From positions 62,001 through 126,000 of the forward strand of contig NZ_RHOI01000004.1 in NCBI RefSeq assembly GCF_003946165.1: 64,000 bases of DNA. Direction: 5' to 3'. Shown in pieces: positions 61,957-64,000 of the stretch; position 1 is the stretch's first letter, and each line of letters opens with the position of its first letter. Under the pieces are notes generated by a model. It saw nothing but the letters and a program-made list of their open reading frames with translations, did no database searches and was not told the DNA's origin. This DNA is from Lacticaseibacillus baoqingensis. Its GTDB lineage: Bacteria; Bacillota; Bacilli; Lactobacillales; Lactobacillaceae. The position numbers and the translations under genes are program-made.

Positions 61957-61997
61957 CCGCGCCGCGATCCGATTTGGGATCGCGGCGCGGTGTTTTT
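61957..61997 (+). terminator. Terminator of the PPDK regulator gene
   Basis: CCGCGCCGCGATCC and its complement form a perfect 14-bp stem over a 6-base loop, followed by TGTTTTTA. Confidence 0.9.
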
Positions 61998-62091
61998 AGT
62001 GCTGAGCATATTTCTTGCTTCTGCTCAGGATTCGGCGCTATGATCCGGTTACACATATGCGAGCCGCTTTGGATCAGTGGAGGCGATGCAG

Positions 62092-62607
62092 ATGTTGTTG
62101 ACCAGATTATCTCTTGACGAACCAGAATTTACAGAAGCTCTTGCCTATCAAGTGGGGCTGTTTGTGGCCGAGCCGCTGCGTGCGCCAAGTTTGGTGCAAT
62201 GGGGGCTGGCCATTGCGGTCAGCGCTGGCGGCTGGCTGGCCGCCAAAGCCCGCTGGCCTGGTGTGGTGGTGTGCGCATTGCTGGCTTGTATCGTGATCTT
62301 GCTAGGCGATAATCCTCAGCTCATCGCCGGCAATTGGCGCAGGCGCTGGCGGCTGCATCACGCCTATCGCCGTTTTGTCGGCCACCAAAAAAAGTCAGTG
62401 GACATGATGATCGACGCTGACGGGATGCAGTTTAACGGCAGCCTGCGATTTGGTTGGGGGTATTTTACCGCGTATCGCGAGCTGACGCTGACGTTTGTCG
62501 TTATGACCATCAATGCGAAGTTGGTGATCATTCCCAAAAAAACGCTGGCACCAGCGACGATCGTGGCGCTGCGCCGCTTGTTGGCGCAACATTTGTCCAT
62601 GCTTTGA
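62092..62607 (+). CDS. YcxB-like membrane protein
   Basis: A 171-residue protein with two membrane helices (VQWGLAIAVSAGGWLAAK and GVVVCALLACIVILLG) and a C-terminal domain of the YcxB type, recognised by VDMMIDADGMQFNGSLRFGWGYFTAYRE and the following strand-rich LVIIPKKTL. Function is unknown. ATG 62092 fits TGGAGG eight bases upstream; GTG 62077 and ATG 62086 are in frame but badly spaced. Not clearly linked to its neighbours. Confidence 0.75.
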   Translation: MLLTRLSLDEPEFTEALAYQVGLFVAEPLRAPSLVQWGLAIAVSAGGWLAAKARWPGVVVCALLACIVILLGDNPQLIAGNWRRRWRLHHAYRRFVGHQKKSVDMMIDADGMQFNGSLRFGWGYFTAYRELTLTFVVMTINAKLVIIPKKTLAPATIVALRRLLAQHLSML

Positions 62608-62643
62608 AGCACTAAAAGCGCTTGCCGGCACCACCGCTGATGC

Positions 62644-63546
62644 TCACGGTTTGGCGACACGCAAGGCGTCTAATGCTTCTGGATGAAACTGTCCGGTTTT
62701 AAGCCACTCGATCTCAACGCCATAAGGCGGGTTGAGCCGCTGGTCTTCAGGGCCAACATAAGGCGTTTCGAGGATCTTCGGGATCGCTTTGAGTTGGGGA
62801 TGGTGGACGATCGCATTCAACGCATCAAAACCCAGCGTGCCAAAACCGATATTGGTGTGGCGATCCTTGTGTGCGCCTTGCGGGTTTTTAGAGTCATTGA
62901 TGTGGATCACGGAAAGCTTATCTAACCCAACGAGATGGTCGAATTCATTTAAGACACTATCAAAATCAGTCGCCACTGGGTACCCGGCATCACTCATATG
63001 GCACGTGTCCATACAAACACGAAGCTTATCGGCTAAGTCGACTTGGTCAATGATCTCGGCGAGTTCTTCAAAAGTACGCCCTACTTCGGTGCCTTTGCCG
63101 GCCATGGTTTCTAGTGCGATGGTGACTTGTTGGTTGGGGGTCAAGATCTCGTTGAGCCCTTTGGCGATTTGGGCAATGGCCGCTTGCGGCCCAGCGCCGA
63201 CATGTGCGCCAGGGTGAAATGGCATGGTATAAGCGTGCAAGGCTTCTGCCCTAGCGACTTCGCCTTGCATGAATTGCACCGCAAACGGGTAGTTTTCCGG
63301 TTTTTTGGTGTTGCCAAGGTTGACGATATATGGGCAATGGATCACCAAGTGACTCAAACCGCCGGCTGCCATGGCGGCCAGGCCTTCGGGGATGCGCATT
63401 TCACTCACGTCTTTGCGCCGGGTGTTTTGCGGCGCACCGGTATAAAACTGGAGGGTAGTCGCGCCATAACTCACCGCTTCTGCCACTGCTCCAGGAAACA
63501 TTGCCTTGCCTTTCATACTAACGTTGGCACCGATCAATAAGGTCAT
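62644..63546 (-). CDS. nfo: Endonuclease IV (AP endonuclease)
   Basis: Zinc-dependent AP endonuclease of the xylose-isomerase-like TIM fold. Metal-binding blocks are PFHPGAHVG, IALETMAGKGTEVG, VCMDTCHMSDAGYPV, VIHINDSKNPQGAHKDRHTNIGFG and ILETPYV. Length 300 residues from ATG 63546, six bases after AGGAGG (ATG 63549 is just three bases away). Its start overlaps the end of the upstream orphan gene. Confidence 0.95.
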   Translation of the reverse strand: MTLLIGANVSMKGKAMFPGAVAEAVSYGATTLQFYTGAPQNTRRKDVSEMRIPEGLAAMAAGGLSHLVIHCPYIVNLGNTKKPENYPFAVQFMQGEVARAEALHAYTMPFHPGAHVGAGPQAAIAQIAKGLNEILTPNQQVTIALETMAGKGTEVGRTFEELAEIIDQVDLADKLRVCMDTCHMSDAGYPVATDFDSVLNEFDHLVGLDKLSVIHINDSKNPQGAHKDRHTNIGFGTLGFDALNAIVHHPQLKAIPKILETPYVGPEDQRLNPPYGVEIEWLKTGQFHPEALDALRVAKP

Positions 63547-64000
63547 CATTTTCCTCCTAACGCTTCTTTAAGACTGTCGGCGATACCGATGATGGACTTG
63601 GTTTTGGCTGGCGGATACGGCGCTTCTTGCGGCCAATAATAATCACAAGCGATCACCGTCCCATAGGTCAGCGTGTCATTAGGTCCTAATGGCACAACCA
63701 CGCGCGCGCCGATTGCCAGGTCATGCGATTGGCTGAGATAGCTGTAGGGCTTGCCGCCATGATGAAAGACCACCTGGCAATAACACAGCATGCCGGGAGC
63801 ATAAGGCCGCCGCGAAAAGATCCGCGCGTCTAATACTTGCGGCGAATGCTTGGCCAGCCATGCTGAAATCAACGCTGCTGCTTCTGGCCAGCCGGTGATC
63901 TCAGCCAGCGTCGATAAACTGCCGCTCAAGTGCGTTGGGGTTTGGGCATAGCGATATTGCAAGGTTAGATGCAACTCAGCATTGGCGGGTGTGGCTGACT
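63546..64000 (-). CDS. Hypothetical protein, 5' end outside the window
   Basis: The frame is open to the window edge, so the true start is probably beyond it; TTG 63974 is the first possible start inside but has no ribosome site. The visible 150 residues include ARVVVPLGPNDTLTYGTVIACDYYW, an SH3-like strand pattern that recalls the N-terminal domain of PriA (rVxVPfG...GvV). I do not recognise the gene. It is coupled to nfo by overlapping codons. Confidence 0.65.
   Translation of the reverse strand, partial: SATPANAELHLTLQYRYAQTPTHLSGSLSTLAEITGWPEAAALISAWLAKHSPQVLDARIFSRRPYAPGMLCYCQVVFHHGGKPYSYLSQSHDLAIGARVVVPLGPNDTLTYGTVIACDYYWPQEAPYPPAKTKSIIGIADSLKEALGGK

Overview
The window looks like chromosomal DNA from a low-GC-phylum lactic acid bacterium, most probably a Lacticaseibacillus-like member of the Lactobacillaceae. 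The evidence is gene content and order that match Bacillales/Lactobacillales (dinG-ypmB-aspB-asnS-dnaD-nth; rpsU-yqeY-phoH-ybeY-dgkA-cdd-era-recO; dnaG-rpoD-trmK-nif3), RexB-type AddB, AGGAGG ribosome sites, several TTG starts and a glycine T-box. Species was not determined. Base composition is fairly GC-rich for the family in the core genes and visibly more AT-rich at about 5.8-13.8 kb.

Layout. 1-4.1 kb: end of a histidine operon (hisH-hisA-hisF-hisI-hisC, with no hisE between hisI and hisC) and a Cof-type HAD phosphatase. 4.1-7.7 kb: a catabolite-controlled lactaldehyde-type dehydrogenase, a small orphan gene and a secreted LysM/Apf-like cell-wall protein that seems to use a non-standard start codon. 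7.8-13.7 kb: an accessory stretch of small membrane-protein genes (one frameshifted), an IS607-type element with a broken tnpA but an intact tnpB, and a decayed IS30 transposase. At 13745-13772 lies a 28-bp sequence that matches the chromosome-dimer-resolution site dif almost perfectly. Genes to its left run rightward and genes to its right run leftward, so the window very probably spans the replication terminus.

13.9-28.7 kb: minus-strand DNA metabolism block (comEB, nth, dnaD, asnS, aspB, tseB-like, dinG, addA, addB). 28.7-33.7 kb: plus-strand mevalonate genes (mvk, mvaD, fni; phosphomevalonate kinase is absent from the cluster), a small orphan gene and an aspartase. 33.7-37.5 kb: minus-strand rRNA methyltransferase, MacB-like membrane protein, methyltransferase-like protein, SufT/PaaD-like protein and tautomerase. 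37.6-39 kb: dipeptidase. 39.2-47.2 kb: nif3-trmK, rpoD-dnaG and T-box-controlled glyQS. 47.2-56.3 kb: an accessory block inserted between glyQS and recO, with a LOG-family protein, a second Cof HAD, an MMPL exporter with a divergent TetR regulator, a gene-free hairpin-dense region, a second TetR regulator and a family-2 glycosidase. 56.3-61 kb: recO-era-cdd-dgkA-ybeY-phoH and yqeY, rpsU. 61-64 kb: PPDK regulatory protein, YcxB-like protein, nfo and a truncated orphan gene.

The observations most worth following up are the dif site, the orphan TnpB next to its dead TnpA, the hairpin-dense non-coding region near 53.1-53.7 kb, the non-canonical start and phased TGTAAT boxes of the Apf-like gene, and the two missing pathway genes (hisE, mvaK2).
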